Assembly (NCBI GenBank): GCA_964425755.1
Contig: CAYRNY010000011.1
Coordinates: forward strand, 116,209 to 180,208
DNA length: 64,000 nt
Reading direction: 5' to 3'
From: CAYRNY01 sp964425755
Lineage (GTDB): Bacteria > Chloroflexota > Anaerolineae > Aggregatilineales > Aggregatilineaceae
Positions 44,767 through 54,998 of the stretch are shown in pieces. The notes beneath the pieces are model-generated. The model was given only the letters and a program-made list of their open reading frames with translations. It was not told the origin of the DNA and searched no databases. A program made the position numbers and the translations under genes. The stretch's first letter is position 1; every line of letters starts with the position of its first letter.

Positions 44767-47766
44767 ATGAGCAAACCCTTGACGTTTCAAGACGTGATTA
44801 TGACGCTCCACCAGTTCTGGATCGACCAGGGCTGTGTGATGTGGCAGCCGTATAACGTGCAGGTCGGCGCGGGCACGGGCAACCCCGCGACACTGCTGGC
44901 CGTGCTGGGGCCGGAACCCTGGCGCGTGGGCTACGTGGAGCCCAGCGTGCGGCCTGACGACGGGCGTTACGGTGAAAACCCGAACCGCATGCAGCTTCAT
45001 TACCAGTACCAGGTGATCTTAAAGCCCGATCCCGGCAACCCGCAGGAGCTTTACCTGCAAAGCCTGGAAGCGCTCGGCATCAACCCGCGCGAGCACGATA
45101 TCCGCTTTGTTGAGGATAACTGGGAGTCCCCGGCGCTGGGCGCGTGGGGGCTGGGCTGGGAAGTCTGGCTGGACGGGCAGGAGATCACGCAGTTCACGTA
45201 TTTCCAGCAGGCGGGCAGCCTGGCGCTCGACCCGGTCAGCGTCGAGATCACCTACGGCCTGGAGCGTATCGTGCTGGCGCTGCAAGGTAAAGCTTCCGTG
45301 TGGGATATCGACTGGAGCAACGCGGTCACCTACGGCAACCTGCGCCTGCAAAGCGAGATCGAACACTGCAAATATTACTTCGAGATCGCCGACGTTGAAG
45401 GGCTGCGCCAGACCTACGACGTCTACGAACAGGAATACGAGCGCACGCTCGCGGCAGGGGCGATCATCCCTGCGTATGACTACGTGTTGAAGTGCAGCCA
45501 CCTGTTCAACGTCCTGGACACGCGCGGCGCGATCGGCGTGACCGAACGCGCGAACTACTTCCGCCGCATGCGCGATATGTCGCGCAACATCGCCCGCGCA
45601 TATGTCGAGCAGCGCGAGCAGCTTGGCTATCCGCTGATGGCACGCTTCAAGCGCGACTGGCTCACACGTGAGATGCCGCCTTCCGGCGCGGACCTGACGC
45701 CGACCATCCCGGCGGACATGCTGCTGGAGATCGGGACGGAAGAACTGCCGGCAGGCGACCTGTCCGACGCCCTGGCGCAGTTGAGCGAGCAGGTCCCGGC
45801 GCTGCTGGACGAGTTGCGCATCGATCACGCAGGCATCCGCGTGATGGGCACGCCGCGCCGCCTGGTGGTGCACGTCCGGCAGATGGCACCGCAGCAGCGC
45901 GACGAGGAAGCGTGGGTCAAAGGGCCGCCCGCCAACCGCGCCTATGACGCCGCCGGCAACCCGACCCAAGCCGCCGAAGGCTTCGCACGCGGCAAAGGCG
46001 TGACGCTCGATGCTCTCGAGGTACGCGCGATCGACGGTGGCGAGTATGTCGGTGCGCTGGTGCGCGAAGAGGGCCGCCCCGCCAACGAAGTCCTGGCCGA
46101 AGCGCTGCCGGAACTGATCGCAGGGCTCAAGTTCGGCAAGACGATGCGCTGGAACGACAGCGGTGTAAGCTTCGCGCGCCCGCTGCGCTGGATCGTGGCG
46201 TTGTTTGGCGGGCAGGTGATCCCGTTCGAGTATGCGGGAGTGAAGAGCGGCGCGGTCACACGCGGCATCCGGCTTTACAAGTCGCCCGAGATTCCGCTGG
46301 GCACGGTCGATACGTATTTCAACGAAATGGACCGCCAGGGTGTGATCCTGGACGTGGCAGCGCGCCGCCAGGCGATCTGGGAGCAGGCGTCGGCCCTGGC
46401 CGCCGAAGTGGGCGGCACGATCCCCGACGACCCCGACCTGTTGGACGAGATCACGAACCTGGTCGAGCGCCCCACCGCGCTACGCGGCACGTTCGAGGCG
46501 AAGTATCTCGCGTTGCCGCGCGAAGTGCTGATCGCCGTCATGCGCAAACACCAGCGCTATTTCCCGGTTGGAGACTCCGGCGGCGACCTGCTGCCGTATT
46601 TCATCGCGGTGCGTAACGGCGACGACATGAACCTCGACATTGTGATCGACGGCAACCAGCACGTGATCCGCGCCCGGTTCGCCGACGCCGACTACTTTTA
46701 CCACAGCGACATCCGGCAGCCGCTCGACGATTACCTGCCGCGCCTGGGCACGCTGACCTTCCAGGAAGACCTGGGGTCGATGCTGGACAAGAGCAAGCGC
46801 GTTGCCGGGCTGGTCCCGCAGTTGGCGGACCTGCTGGGCGTGGCCGGTGACGAGCTGGACGTGGCGCGGCGCGCGGCGGCGCTGGCGAAGGCCGACCTCG
46901 CGACACAGATGGTGGTCGAAATGACCTCGTTGCAGGGCATCATGGGCCGCTACTACGCGCTGCACCAGGGCGAATCGGAGGCCGTGGCGCGCGCGATCTT
47001 CGAGCACTGGCTGCCGCGTTACGCCGGGGACCGCCTGCCGGAGAGCGCGCCGGGCGTGTTGCTGGCACTGACAGACCGCCTCGACAGCCTCGTCGGGTTG
47101 TTCGCTGCCGGACTCGTGCCGACGGGCAGCGCCGATCCGTTCGCGCTGCGGCGTGCGGCGCTCGGCGTGGTGCAGATCTTGCTGGCACGCGATCTCACGC
47201 TGGACCTGGCCGAAGCGATCACGCGGGTCGCGGCGGCGCAGCCGGTCCCCGTGAGTGCGGATGTGCAGCGCGAGGTGCTGGACTTCATCATCGGGCGGCT
47301 GGATGTGCTGCTGCACGAGCAGGATTGGCCGCACGACGTGATACGGGCGGTGCTGGCCGAGCAGGGCGCGAACCCTGCGCGTGCCGTGGATGGTGTCGCG
47401 CAGCTTGCCAGGTGGACTGCACGCGACGACTGGCCGCTGATCCTCGACAACTACGCGCGCTGTGTGCGCATTACGCGCGATGAGGACACGATCTACGCGG
47501 TGGACCCGGCGCGTTTCGAAACCGATGCCGAGCGCGACCTGTTCGCAGCATACGAGAAGGCCGCCGCGCAGCTCACGCCGGACAGCAACGTCGACACGTT
47601 CCTGACTGCGTTTGAGCCGCTGGTAGCGGTGATCCAGCGTTTCTTTGACGCGGTGCTGGTCAATGCCGAAGATGACGCCGTGCGTGAAAACCGGCTCGGC
47701 CTGCTGCAAGCGGTCGCGGGACTGGCGCGCGGGCGTGCCGACCTGAGCGAGCTCGCCGGATTTTAA
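44767..47766 (+). CDS. glyQS: Fused glycyl-tRNA synthetase (alpha + beta in one chain)
   Basis: 999 aa. Residues 1-305 are the whole alpha subunit (MTLHQFWIDQGC, WQPYNVQVGAGTGNPAT, PDDGRYGENPNR, class II active site), followed by about 20 linker residues and the beta subunit from LLEIGTEELPAGDL to a DALR-type C-terminus. The bacterial alpha2-beta2 enzyme is normally two genes; single-chain fusions are known in Chlamydiae and some other bacteria. The ATG at 44767 is preferred over an upstream GTG by family match. No neighbour is functionally related. Confidence 0.95.
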   Translation: MSKPLTFQDVIMTLHQFWIDQGCVMWQPYNVQVGAGTGNPATLLAVLGPEPWRVGYVEPSVRPDDGRYGENPNRMQLHYQYQVILKPDPGNPQELYLQSLEALGINPREHDIRFVEDNWESPALGAWGLGWEVWLDGQEITQFTYFQQAGSLALDPVSVEITYGLERIVLALQGKASVWDIDWSNAVTYGNLRLQSEIEHCKYYFEIADVEGLRQTYDVYEQEYERTLAAGAIIPAYDYVLKCSHLFNVLDTRGAIGVTERANYFRRMRDMSRNIARAYVEQREQLGYPLMARFKRDWLTREMPPSGADLTPTIPADMLLEIGTEELPAGDLSDALAQLSEQVPALLDELRIDHAGIRVMGTPRRLVVHVRQMAPQQRDEEAWVKGPPANRAYDAAGNPTQAAEGFARGKGVTLDALEVRAIDGGEYVGALVREEGRPANEVLAEALPELIAGLKFGKTMRWNDSGVSFARPLRWIVALFGGQVIPFEYAGVKSGAVTRGIRLYKSPEIPLGTVDTYFNEMDRQGVILDVAARRQAIWEQASALAAEVGGTIPDDPDLLDEITNLVERPTALRGTFEAKYLALPREVLIAVMRKHQRYFPVGDSGGDLLPYFIAVRNGDDMNLDIVIDGNQHVIRARFADADYFYHSDIRQPLDDYLPRLGTLTFQEDLGSMLDKSKRVAGLVPQLADLLGVAGDELDVARRAAALAKADLATQMVVEMTSLQGIMGRYYALHQGESEAVARAIFEHWLPRYAGDRLPESAPGVLLALTDRLDSLVGLFAAGLVPTGSADPFALRRAALGVVQILLARDLTLDLAEAITRVAAAQPVPVSADVQREVLDFIIGRLDVLLHEQDWPHDVIRAVLAEQGANPARAVDGVAQLARWTARDDWPLILDNYARCVRITRDEDTIYAVDPARFETDAERDLFAAYEKAAAQLTPDSNVDTFLTAFEPLVAVIQRFFDAVLVNAEDDAVRENRLGLLQAVAGLARGRADLSELAGF

Positions 47767-47793
47767 ACCGCCACCAGCCCCAGCTACTCGCCA

Positions 47794-47829
47794 ACGGTCC
47801 CGCCAGTGCTGCGGGGCCGTGTTGTTTGT
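47794..47829 (+). terminator. Rho-independent terminator of glyQS
   Basis: ACGGTCCCGC / GCGGGGCCGT stem (one G-U pair), 7-nt loop, followed by GTTGTTTGT. Confidence 0.75.
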
Positions 47830-47941
47830 AGGGCCACATCGCGCAGCCTGGGCCGCGTGTTGTCCGATCCGCGTGCTTGAGGGTATCTTAGGGGGCACGT
47901 GATATCCGAACCCGCTTGCCAATTAAGGACGACCAGCACCT

Positions 47942-50197
47942 ATGCAATCCCCAAACATAGCATCACTTATCGCGCAGTTGACGCTTGAGGAAAAGGCCGC
48001 GCTGTGCACCGGCGCGACGACCTGGGAAACCGTCCCGGTCGAGCGGCTCCGCATCCCCGCGATCACCGTGTCCGACGGGCCGCACGGCGTGCGGCGCACG
48101 ACCGGCTTAGGTCACGAAGGCCAGCCCGCGACCTGCTTCCCGACCGCGTCGGCGCTCGCGGCGACCTGGGACACCGCATTGATCCATGAACTGGGCCAGG
48201 CGCTCGCCGATGAATGCATCGCGCTCGGCGTGGATGTCCTGCTCGGTCCCGGCAACAACATGAAACGCACGCCGCTGTGCGGCAGGAATTTCGAGTACTT
48301 CTCAGAGGACCCGTTCCTGGGCGGCGAGCTGGCGACCAGCTTCATCAACGGCGTGCAGAGCAAGGGCGTCGGGACCTCGCTCAAACACTTCGTGGCGAAC
48401 AACCAGGAACACCAGCGCATGACGATCAGCGCGCAGATCAGCGAGCGCGCGCTGCGCGAGATTTACCTTGCCGGGTTCGAGCGCGCGGTCAAGCAGGCGC
48501 AGCCCTGGACCGTGATGTGTGCCTACAACCGCCTGAACGGGACCTACGCCTCAGAGCACCGCGACCTGCTGGCCGGCATCCTCAAAGATGAATGGGGTTT
48601 TGAGGGCTTTGTAGTCTCGGACTGGGGCGCGGTGCACAACCGCGTGCGCGCGCTCGCCGCCGGGCTGGACCTCGAAATGCCGGGACCGCAGGCGCAGCGC
48701 GTGCAGACCGTGATCGACGCGGTGAACGCCGGGGCACTGGACGAGTCCGTGCTCGATGCGGCGGTCGAACGGCTGCTGCGCATCATCTTCAAGGCCCAGG
48801 AAACGCCGAAAGGCAACACCGAGATCGACGTGGATGCACATCACGCCCTGGCGCGGCGCATCGCAGCGGAAGCGATCGTGCTGTTGAAGAACGAGGGCGA
48901 CCTGCTGCCGCTACGCGACGTGACCTCCATCGCCGTGATCGGCACCGGCGCGAAAGAAGCCCGCTACCAGGGCGGCGGCAGCTCGCACATCACGCCCACG
49001 CGCGTGGACGTGCCTTTCGACGAGCTGCGCAAACGCGCCGGGGACGGCGTCACAGTGACCTACGCTGCCGGGGACGGGGTCGAAAGCGGGGTAGACCAGG
49101 CGCGGATCGATGAAGCCGTCGCGGTGGCGCAGGGAGCCGATGTCGCGCTGCTATACATCGCGCTGCCGGAGTCCAAAGAAAACGAAGGCTGGGACCGCGA
49201 CGACATCGACCTGACCGCGCAGCAGGTCGCGCTGATCAAAGCCGTGTGTGCCGCGCAGCCGCGCAGCGTCGTGATTCTCAACAACGGTTCGGCTGTGGCG
49301 ATGGCGGACTGGATCGACGCGCCGCAGGCGGTGCTGGAAGCGTGGTTGATGGGGCAGGCCGGCGGCGGCGCGATCGCGGATGTGCTGTTCGGGGATGTCA
49401 ACCCGTCCGGGCGGCTGGCGGAGACGTTCCCGCTGGCGCTGCACGACACGCCCGCCTATCTCAACTATCCCGGCGAGAACGGCGCGGTGCTTTACGGTGA
49501 GGGGCTGTTCATCGGCTACCGCTATTACGACGCCAAACGCCAAGACGTGTTGTTTCCCTTCGGCTACGGCTTGAGCTACACCACGTTTGAGTTCAGCAAC
49601 CTGCGCGTTTCCAGCGAGCGGTTCAAGGACACCGACGGGCTGCGCGTCACGCTGGACGTGACGAACACCGGCGCAGTCGCCGGGAAAGCGACCGTGCAGG
49701 TGTACGTGCACGACCACGAGTCCGCGCTCGTGCGCCCGGAAAAGGAACTCAAGGGCTTTGCCAAAGTCGCGCTTGATGCAGGCGAAACGAAGACGGTGAC
49801 GCTCGACCTCGACGCGCGCGCGTTTGCCTACTACGACCCGCGCTTCGGGCGCTGGGTTACCGAAAGCGGCGCGTTCGACATCCTTGTCGGGCATTCCGCC
49901 GCCGATATCGCGCTGCGCCGGACCGTGCAGCTTGAGTCCACGCTCGACCTGGCGCTGCCGCTGACGCGCGACAGCACGCTCAGCGAGTGGTTCGCCGACC
50001 CGCGCGGCGCGTCGATCCTGGGGCCGCTGTTCCAGCAGATGGCCCAGCAGGCCGCGGCGGAAGGCGAGGTTCCCGCTGAGATCCCTGACTGGGTGCGAGA
50101 CCTGCCGCTGGAGGTCGTGCTGATGTTCTTCGGCAAACATCTGCCCAAAGCGCCCGAACAGGTACGCGACGACCTGTTAGCCCAGGTGCATGGGTAA
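47942..50197 (+). CDS. Glycoside hydrolase family 3 beta-glucosidase
   Basis: 751 aa, no signal peptide, so cytoplasmic. N-terminal GH3 barrel with SDGPHGVRR, KHFVANNQE and the nucleophile Asp in GFVVSDWG; a second alpha/beta domain; and a fibronectin type III-like C-terminal domain (FGYGLSYTTFEFSNL onward). Likely splits beta-glucosides imported by sugar transporters. AAGGAC upstream; no sugar transporter is directly adjacent. Confidence 0.93.
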   Translation: MQSPNIASLIAQLTLEEKAALCTGATTWETVPVERLRIPAITVSDGPHGVRRTTGLGHEGQPATCFPTASALAATWDTALIHELGQALADECIALGVDVLLGPGNNMKRTPLCGRNFEYFSEDPFLGGELATSFINGVQSKGVGTSLKHFVANNQEHQRMTISAQISERALREIYLAGFERAVKQAQPWTVMCAYNRLNGTYASEHRDLLAGILKDEWGFEGFVVSDWGAVHNRVRALAAGLDLEMPGPQAQRVQTVIDAVNAGALDESVLDAAVERLLRIIFKAQETPKGNTEIDVDAHHALARRIAAEAIVLLKNEGDLLPLRDVTSIAVIGTGAKEARYQGGGSSHITPTRVDVPFDELRKRAGDGVTVTYAAGDGVESGVDQARIDEAVAVAQGADVALLYIALPESKENEGWDRDDIDLTAQQVALIKAVCAAQPRSVVILNNGSAVAMADWIDAPQAVLEAWLMGQAGGGAIADVLFGDVNPSGRLAETFPLALHDTPAYLNYPGENGAVLYGEGLFIGYRYYDAKRQDVLFPFGYGLSYTTFEFSNLRVSSERFKDTDGLRVTLDVTNTGAVAGKATVQVYVHDHESALVRPEKELKGFAKVALDAGETKTVTLDLDARAFAYYDPRFGRWVTESGAFDILVGHSAADIALRRTVQLESTLDLALPLTRDSTLSEWFADPRGASILGPLFQQMAQQAAAEGEVPAEIPDWVRDLPLEVVLMFFGKHLPKAPEQVRDDLLAQVHG

Positions 50198-50208
50198 ATC
50201 GGGATATA

Positions 50209-50232
50209 TAGGGGCGGTGCATGCCGCCCCTA
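50209..50232. terminator. Bidirectional hairpin terminator
   Basis: TAGGGGCGG / CCGCCCCTA, 9-bp perfect stem with a 6-nt loop, between the convergent beta-glucosidase and ABC-F genes. Confidence 0.65.
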
Positions 50233-50250
50233 CAGAATCACCTCATCACC

Positions 50251-51903
50251 TCAATCCATGATCGGCGTGCGGACGCGCTCCTCCAGCGTGCCGTCTTCGA
50301 TATGCCAGATGGTGGTAGCGAACCTGTCCACAAAATACCGGTCATGCACCACCGCCAGCACGCTGCCCTGGAACGCCGCGAGCGCTTCCTCGAACTTCTC
50401 GCGCGAGGGCACGTCGAGATGGTTCAACGGCTCGTCCAGCACGAGCAGGTTCGCCCCGCGCGCCACCAGCATCGCCAGCATCAGCCGTGCACGCTCGCCA
50501 TAGCTCAGGCGGTTGACCGGCGTGAACACGTCATCCCCCGCGAACAGGAAGTAGTGCAGAAACGAACGCGCCTCGGTATGGTTCAGCGGGGCCTGCACCT
50601 GGATCGTCTCCAGTGCGGTGCTGTCTGGGTCGAGAAGCTCCTGCTCCTGCGCCAGGTATCCGATCTGCACGCTGCTGCCGATCCGCACGCGCCCGGCCAG
50701 GGGCGGCAGGTCCCCAATGATGGTTTTGAGCAGCGTGCTTTTGCCGTGCCCGTTCGGCCCCAGCACGGCGACCCGCTCGCCCGCGCGCAGCGCCCGCGTC
50801 AGGTCGTACAGCAGCGGCGCGCCGGGGGCGTACCCGATACTCACGTGTTCCAGGTACACCACGTCCTGCCCAGGGGCCGGCAGGTCGCCGAAGTCGAGTT
50901 TGAGTCCCCAGCGCTGCTGCGGTTTCTCGACGCGGTCTGCAGCTTCGAGGTACTTACGCAGCCGGGTTTCCTTCGCTTTGGCTTTCTGCGCGACCTTTTT
51001 GGCGTAACGGCGCTGCTGGTCGTTTTTGGTCGCGTTTTCCTTGCGCACGGCGCGCGCCATCGTGCGCTGTATGTCGGCTTGCAGCCGTGTGGTCTCGACC
51101 TGCTGGTCGCGCCACTGCGCCCATTGTTTATCGAGTTCGGACTGTACCGCCGCCACGTACGCGCTGTAGTTACCCTCGAACACGCGCGCCGTGCGGGCCT
51201 GGTCGTCCAGCGCCACGATGCACGTCGCGGTCTCGTCAAGGAACGTGCGGTCGTGGGAGACCAGCAGCACCCCGCCAGGAAACTCTTGCAGCCACGCTTC
51301 CAGCCATTGGAGCGCGCTCACGTCGAGGTGATTCGTCGGCTCGTCGAGCACCAGCAACTGCGGATCGTCCAGCAGCAGCGCCGCGAGACCCAGCCGCGTC
51401 TTCTGCCCGCCGGAAAGCGTGCCCACCGGCGTCGCGAGTGGCACATCCGCGAGGCCCAGGCCCGCGAGAATGCGCTCGCTGCCGGTGGTCTCGACGTGCT
51501 GGCTCAGGTATTCAAGCCGCCCCAGCGCGGCGTCATAGCGCGCCATGAGCGCGTCCAGGTCGCCGTTCGCGGTCGCCAGCGCCGCCGCCAGCCGCTCGAC
51601 CTCGGCCTCCGTGCGGCGCAACTCAACCGCGCGCGGCTGGAGCACATCCTGCAGCGGCGTCGTGTCCGGCACGGCGAGTCCTTGCGGCAGGTAGCCGATG
51701 CGCAGGTCGGGCGGCGTGAACTGCACCGCGCCAGCATCGGGCGCGAGGTCACCCAGCAGCACGCGGATCAGCGTGGTCTTGCCGCAGCCGTTCGGCCCAG
51801 CCAGCGCGACACGTTCGCCCGCGTTGACGGTAAACGATACGTTTTCGAACAGCGGCGCATCTGCGCCGGGGAAGCGTTTGGAGAGATTGGAGACAACAAG
51901 CAT
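50251..51903 (-). CDS. ABC-F family ATPase (ribosome-associated type)
   Basis: 550 aa, two ABC domains and no membrane segment. Walker A: GPNGCGKTT and GPNGHGKST; signatures: LSGGQKTR and LSYGERAR; DEPTNHLD Walker B. The inter-domain linker (about 235-320) is charged and helical like ABC-F translation factors. Probable role is on the ribosome or in antibiotic resistance; no closer subfamily call is made. Confidence 0.93.
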   Translation of the reverse strand: MLVVSNLSKRFPGADAPLFENVSFTVNAGERVALAGPNGCGKTTLIRVLLGDLAPDAGAVQFTPPDLRIGYLPQGLAVPDTTPLQDVLQPRAVELRRTEAEVERLAAALATANGDLDALMARYDAALGRLEYLSQHVETTGSERILAGLGLADVPLATPVGTLSGGQKTRLGLAALLLDDPQLLVLDEPTNHLDVSALQWLEAWLQEFPGGVLLVSHDRTFLDETATCIVALDDQARTARVFEGNYSAYVAAVQSELDKQWAQWRDQQVETTRLQADIQRTMARAVRKENATKNDQQRRYAKKVAQKAKAKETRLRKYLEAADRVEKPQQRWGLKLDFGDLPAPGQDVVYLEHVSIGYAPGAPLLYDLTRALRAGERVAVLGPNGHGKSTLLKTIIGDLPPLAGRVRIGSSVQIGYLAQEQELLDPDSTALETIQVQAPLNHTEARSFLHYFLFAGDDVFTPVNRLSYGERARLMLAMLVARGANLLVLDEPLNHLDVPSREKFEEALAAFQGSVLAVVHDRYFVDRFATTIWHIEDGTLEERVRTPIMD

Positions 51904-52239
51904 GGTTGGAAAGGCCCTTTCGATCTAGTGCCAACGTGCCATAACACCGCGCCCCGGATGGGCAAAAATCTGCAGAAACAACAAGAACGCCGCCCGGGGA
52001 ACCCCTAGCGACGCCGTCGTTACCGTGATAGCCTTGCGGACAGCAGGCAGGTATTATGATCTGTCAGCACTCATGCGACACAGCCACAGCATAGAGGAAC
52101 CCCGTACGGGTTTATGCGTGCGTGAACTCCGTGCGCATGAATGACCCTTCCACTTACGTGACGATGGACGGGGGGCGCTGCCGTATTGGACCGGTTGCGC
52201 GCCCCGACGCCCGTTATTCTACGGTCTTTTGGCGGTGCC

Positions 52240-52277
52240 GTCAACCGTGCGTCAACACGTCAACACCCTATTTGACG
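52240..52277. promoter_or_regulatory. GTCAAC repeat array upstream of the CNNM-like gene
   Basis: GTCAAC at 52240-52245, 52251-52256 and 52260-52265, with the inverted core TTGACG at 52272-52277 forming the -35. The array abuts the promoter and looks like an activator or repressor site. Confidence 0.45.
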
Positions 52278-52299
52278 CGCGATGCATTTATGGTACAAT
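52272..52299 (+). promoter_or_regulatory. Sigma70-type promoter of the CNNM-like gene
   Basis: TTGACG, 16-bp spacer, TACAAT. Transcription start near 52306 leaves a leader of about 215 nt. Confidence 0.65.
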
Positions 52300-52521
52300 G
52301 CGCCCACAGCGGCGTTATAAACGTCGTAATGAGTTGTATTGGTGTATGATGCGTACCGTAACTGAAGACTCTTCTGAACCTCCTTCGTGTAGAATTCGCC
52401 ATGCCATGACCGGACGCGGTGCAAGCGGTGTGCACTTTTGCGTACCTGCGCGTTGCGTCCGTTGCCTTTCTAACTCTGCTACGACACCCATTCCAGAAAG
52501 CAACTCCAAAGGTGAATATCC

Positions 52522-53868
52522 GTGGACGATAGTTTAGCCGGCTTGCTGTTGCTAGGCGGGTTTATCCTGCTGAATGCCGTGTTCAAAATGGCCTACGTGG
52601 CTCTGATCAACGCGCATAAATCGAAGCTCAAAGAGCTGGCCGACGAAGGGCATGCCCGCGCGCGGCGGGCGCTGGCGCTCTCAGAAGACGCGACGCGCTT
52701 GCTGGCGTCGCAAGAGGTCACCGACCTGTTGCTGCGCTTCTTGATCGCGCTGGTGGCGGCGGTCGTGCTGGTTCCGCCGGTGCGCAACGTGCTGCTGGAC
52801 CAACACGTCAGCACCGTGATCACCGACATCATCGCGTATGGCGGCGTGCTGCTGGTCGCGGCGTTGTTCACACTGATCTTCGGCGAGTTGCTACCCTCGC
52901 GGATCGCGCTCGGCCTGGCCGACCAGATCGCGCTCCACGCGGTGGGGCCGATCAACGTGATATCAACGCTGTTCGCGCCCGTGCTGCAGCTCTCGCAGTG
53001 GGTTAGCAGCCGGCTGGCAATGCCGTTAGTGGGACGTAGCAGCATCGCGCTGGTGACCGAAGAAGAGATCAAGATGCTGGTCGATGCCGGGTCCGAAGGC
53101 GGCGCGATCGAAGACGACGAAAAAGAGATGATCTACTCGATCTTCCAGTTTGGCGACACGCTCGCACGCGAGGTGATGGTCCCGCGGATTGACGTTGTGG
53201 CGCTGGAGATCAACACGCCCATCAGCGAGGCGTTGAATACGATCGTCGAGGCGGGGCACTCGCGCATTCCAGTTTACGAAGAGTCGATCGACCATATTCG
53301 CGGCCTGCTGTACGCCAAAGACCTGTTACAGGTGTGGCGTGACGGCCAGACCGACCGCCCCATCAAAGACCTGTTGCGCCCGGCGCATTTCGTGCCGGAG
53401 TCCAAAAAAGCGGGCGACCTGCTGACCGACCTCCAACAGCGCAAAATCCACCTCGCGGTGGTGGTGGACGAATACGGCGGCATGGCGGGCCTGGTGACGC
53501 TGGAAGACTTGGTCGAGGAGATCGTCGGCGAGATCCGCGACGAGTACGACTTTGACGAAGAGGAAGTCTACCAGAAGGTGGGGGAAAACGAATACGTCTT
53601 CGATGCAGGCATCGACCTGGACGACCTCAACCGCCTGCTGGATATCGAGCTGCCCACCGATGAGAGCGACACGCTCGGCGGGTACGTCTTCAGCAAGCTG
53701 GGCAAGGTGCCGATCGAGGGCGAACGGATCGAGGGCGATCACATCCAGATGGAAGTGTTGCGCGTCGATGATCGCCGCATCCGCAAGATTCGCCTGACCA
53801 GGAAGCCGGTCGAAGTGACGAGCGAAGTGCAAGATATACGCAACGAACTAAGCGCCGCACCCGATTGA
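52522..53868 (+). CDS. CNNM/CorC-type membrane protein with CBS pair (hemolysin-III-unrelated, TlyC family)
   Basis: 448 aa. An N-terminal DUF21 membrane domain (helices about 5-25, 70-95, 105-130) is followed by paired CBS domains (REVMVPRIDVVAL to DEYGGMAGLVTLEDLVEEIVGEI) and a C-terminal CorC/HlyC domain. The family is linked to Mg2+/Co2+ efflux or transport. GTG start with AAAGGTGA upstream. Confidence 0.9.
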   Translation: MDDSLAGLLLLGGFILLNAVFKMAYVALINAHKSKLKELADEGHARARRALALSEDATRLLASQEVTDLLLRFLIALVAAVVLVPPVRNVLLDQHVSTVITDIIAYGGVLLVAALFTLIFGELLPSRIALGLADQIALHAVGPINVISTLFAPVLQLSQWVSSRLAMPLVGRSSIALVTEEEIKMLVDAGSEGGAIEDDEKEMIYSIFQFGDTLAREVMVPRIDVVALEINTPISEALNTIVEAGHSRIPVYEESIDHIRGLLYAKDLLQVWRDGQTDRPIKDLLRPAHFVPESKKAGDLLTDLQQRKIHLAVVVDEYGGMAGLVTLEDLVEEIVGEIRDEYDFDEEEVYQKVGENEYVFDAGIDLDDLNRLLDIELPTDESDTLGGYVFSKLGKVPIEGERIEGDHIQMEVLRVDDRRIRKIRLTRKPVEVTSEVQDIRNELSAAPD

Positions 53869-53966
53869 AGAGCCGCGCTGCGGGCGCGTGTCTGGCTCGT
53901 GCTGCTTGTGGGGCTGGCAGGCCCGCCGGGATCGTGACCGGTGGCAGGAACGCTTTCGTTCGCGTG

Positions 53967-54006
53967 CCGGGGCGTGGTGACATCGCATAGAGTCACCGCG
54001 CCCCGG
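53967..54006. terminator. Long hairpin after the CNNM-like gene
   Basis: CCGGGGCGTGGTGAC / GTCACCGCGCCCCGG: 15 bp with one T-G mismatch and a 10-nt loop, about 100 bases past the stop. No T-tract, but the stem is very stable. Confidence 0.55.
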
Positions 54007-54119
54007 TGTGATCCGGCAGGCTGCCCTTGCCCGCGCCGCAAGCCCGCGCTTCGCGCTGCTGCGGTTTTGCGCTATACTCGCGGGCACCTGGACCGGCTGC
54101 GCTGCGAAATAGGGGCTTG

Positions 54120-54986
54120 ATGACGCTCACGACCGTGATCTGCAATTACAACACGCGCGACGAACTGGCGCGCGCCCTGCATGCGCTGGAAGCTACACCC
54201 GGTGACCTGGCGCAGCGGATCGTCGTCGTGGACAACGCCTCGCATGATGGCAGCGCGGCGTTGGTGCGAGAGCAGTTCCCGGCGGTGGAGCTGATCGAGG
54301 CCGGCGCGAACCGGTGGTTCAGCGGCGGCAATAACCTGGGTATCGCGGCAGCCCGCAGCAAATACGTGCTGATCCTCAACCCGGATACGATCGTGCAGCC
54401 GGACACGCTTGGCACGCTGGTGCGCTACCTGGACGATCACCCGGCGGTGGGCGCGGTGACGGCGCGCATGACGTTCGCCGACGGCACGTTACAGCGCAAC
54501 TGCTCGCGCTTTCCGGCGTATCTCGACAACGTGCTCGGCTACACCTTCATCGGGATGTTGTTCCCGCGCTGGCGCGACCGGCGGCGCCGGGTGATGTGGT
54601 ACGCGGACTGGGACCGCGAGTCCACGCGGGCGGTCGAGGTCGCGCCGGGATCGTGCATCATGGCGCGGCGCGCGATCCTGGAACGGATCGGCGGGTTCGA
54701 CACGCGGCTGAAGCTGTTCTTCACCGACGACGACCTGTGCCGCCAGATCGTCGCGACCGGCGCGGCGATTCATTACGTCGCCGAGGCCACGCTGATCCAC
54801 GACGAGCACGCGAGTCTCGACCAGGTCCCGCGCCTGACGCAGCGCGTTTACTGGGACGACCTGCTGGCCTACACGCGCAAATATCACGGGCGGCTGCGGG
54901 CGTGGCTGCTCGCGGCGCTGCTGGTCCCGACGCGGGTCGCGATGGCCGCCAAGCGCTTGATCCATCGGACAACGGCATACACGTAA
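54120..54986 (+). CDS. Glycosyltransferase family 2 (rhamnosyltransferase-like)
   Basis: 288 aa. GT-A fold with VICNYNTRDEL, VVDNASHDGSA, the metal-binding LNPDT and a base region FFTDDDLCRQ. No membrane anchor except a weakly hydrophobic C-terminus. The ATG at 54120 has AGGGG 5 bases upstream. First gene of a four-gene glycan cluster. Confidence 0.9.
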   Translation: MTLTTVICNYNTRDELARALHALEATPGDLAQRIVVVDNASHDGSAALVREQFPAVELIEAGANRWFSGGNNLGIAAARSKYVLILNPDTIVQPDTLGTLVRYLDDHPAVGAVTARMTFADGTLQRNCSRFPAYLDNVLGYTFIGMLFPRWRDRRRRVMWYADWDRESTRAVEVAPGSCIMARRAILERIGGFDTRLKLFFTDDDLCRQIVATGAAIHYVAEATLIHDEHASLDQVPRLTQRVYWDDLLAYTRKYHGRLRAWLLAALLVPTRVAMAAKRLIHRTTAYT

Positions 54987-54998
54987 GGATTGTGATTC

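Larger units (their letters stand above)
51904..52521. other. 618-bp divergent intergenic region
   Basis: Lies between the ABC-F gene and the CNNM-like gene. It holds direct GTCAAC repeats and a good promoter (listed separately) and then about 220 bases of 5' leader to the GTG start at 52522. No credible gene seen. Confidence 0.6.
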
